Origin: Betaproteobacteria bacterium UBA5216
GTDB lineage: Bacteria > Pseudomonadota > Gammaproteobacteria > Burkholderiales > SG8-41
Length of the DNA stretch: 14,959 nucleotides
Assembly (NCBI GenBank): GCA_002412495.1
Contig: DHVE01000039.1
Coordinates: 1 to 14,959 of the forward strand
Direction: 5' to 3'
Part shown: positions 14,689-14,959 of the stretch, piece after piece
Numbering within the stretch: the stretch's first letter is position 1
How the letters are laid out: every line of letters begins with the position of its first letter
Position numbers and translations under genes: made by a program
Notes under the pieces: model-generated
The model's database searches: none
What the model saw: only the letters and a program-made list of their open reading frames with translations
Told to the model about the DNA's origin: nothing

Positions 14689-14927
14689 GTGTTCGTCAGT
14701 ACATATTCATTGACTCAGATTCAGCCGGTATCTTAACCGAGCGAAAGGGATGAGCTTCGAATTCGGTTGCACCCACCTCGTGACGAATTCATAGTTTGTT
14801 GCTGGCCCTCAGTAAAAGTCTGCACTCTCTACGGATATACTCGTTACTGAAGCACATTGAGTCCAACTTACCCGCTCTGATCGAGTTTGACGGTGTTCTG
14901 TGCGTAGCGTAAATCCTCTGCGAAATC
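14689..14927. other. Intergenic region between the module and tRNA-Gly
   Basis: These 239 bases contain no credible gene. I see no T-tract terminator after the 374-residue gene; CGGT/ACCG around 14735-14748 is too short a stem. The right end holds the likely tRNA promoter. No integrase gene or convincing direct repeat of the tRNA is present. Confidence 0.4.
14887..14915 (+). promoter_or_regulatory. Possible promoter of tRNA-Gly
   Basis: TTGACG (14887-14892, five of six consensus bases) is followed after 17 bases by TAAATC (14910-14915, a weak -10). The spacing to the tRNA 5' end at 14928 is what a stable RNA promoter would show. The weak -10 keeps this tentative. Confidence 0.35.
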
Positions 14928-14959
14928 GCGGGTGTAGTTCAATGGCAGAACGGCAGCTT
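14928..14959 (+). tRNA. tRNA-Gly, 3' part cut off by window end
   Basis: The last 32 bases match the 5' half of a betaproteobacterial glycine tRNA: an acceptor strand beginning GCGGGTG, then a D arm of the form GTTCAATGGCAGAAC, then the start of the anticodon stem (GGCAGCTT). The window stops just before the anticodon, so the isoacceptor cannot be named, and the identity as glycine rests on recalled similarity of this 5' half. Confidence 0.75.

Noticed and set aside
12880..14930. Flanking direct repeats as attachment sites of an island
   Set aside because: Only 7-base shared words such as GGATGAG were found on both sides, which is not above chance.
1..14959. CRISPR array, insertion sequence or prophage genes
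   Set aside because: No regularly spaced direct repeats, transposase, integrase or phage structural motifs were seen.

Overview
The window reads as chromosomal DNA of a high-GC betaproteobacterium, most likely Burkholderiales. The reasons are several Bug/TctC-type periplasmic binding proteins, a DUF3567 gene (a family I associate with betaproteobacteria), a GreB gene, and a betaproteobacterial-style tRNA-Gly at the right edge. No gene here fixes genus or species.

Region 1 (1-4787), catabolic and housekeeping genes: a 5'-truncated MmgE/PrpD gene is followed by a Bug protein gene. A short decayed Bug fragment lies next, then a convergent secreted histidine phosphatase gene, a DUF3567 gene with a strong ribosome binding site, and an FAD-dependent aromatic-type monooxygenase gene.

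Region 2 (4806-8893, minus strand), a catabolic cluster: transcription appears to run from a Bug gene at 8893 through a small membrane protein gene, a second Bug gene and a class II aldolase gene, then past a pair of REP-like hairpins to a VOC-family dioxygenase/lyase gene. The aldolase has what looks like its own promoter, placed so that the transcript would be leaderless. With the monooxygenase and PrpD-like gene, this suggests breakdown of aromatic or organic acids taken up through orphan Bug receptors; substrates cannot be read from sequence.

Region 3 (8984-12874), housekeeping: a FecR-domain exported protein, a DnaQ-type exonuclease fused to a UvrC/Cho-like GIY-YIG part, and GreB coupled by an ATGA overlap to an HtrA-like PDZ protein that has lost two of its three catalytic residues. 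The start of the FecR gene contains an exact 17-base match to the Illumina read-2 adapter, so the join near 9006-9022 may be an assembly artefact.

Region 4 (about 12900-14927), accessory module: two translationally coupled genes of visibly lower GC, a DUF4365 protein with a nuclease-like D...QxK motif and a 374-residue protein I do not recognise. They sit just 5' of a tRNA-Gly that is cut by the window end. This pair is the best candidate here for an undescribed (possibly defence-related) system, but its function is inferred from architecture only.
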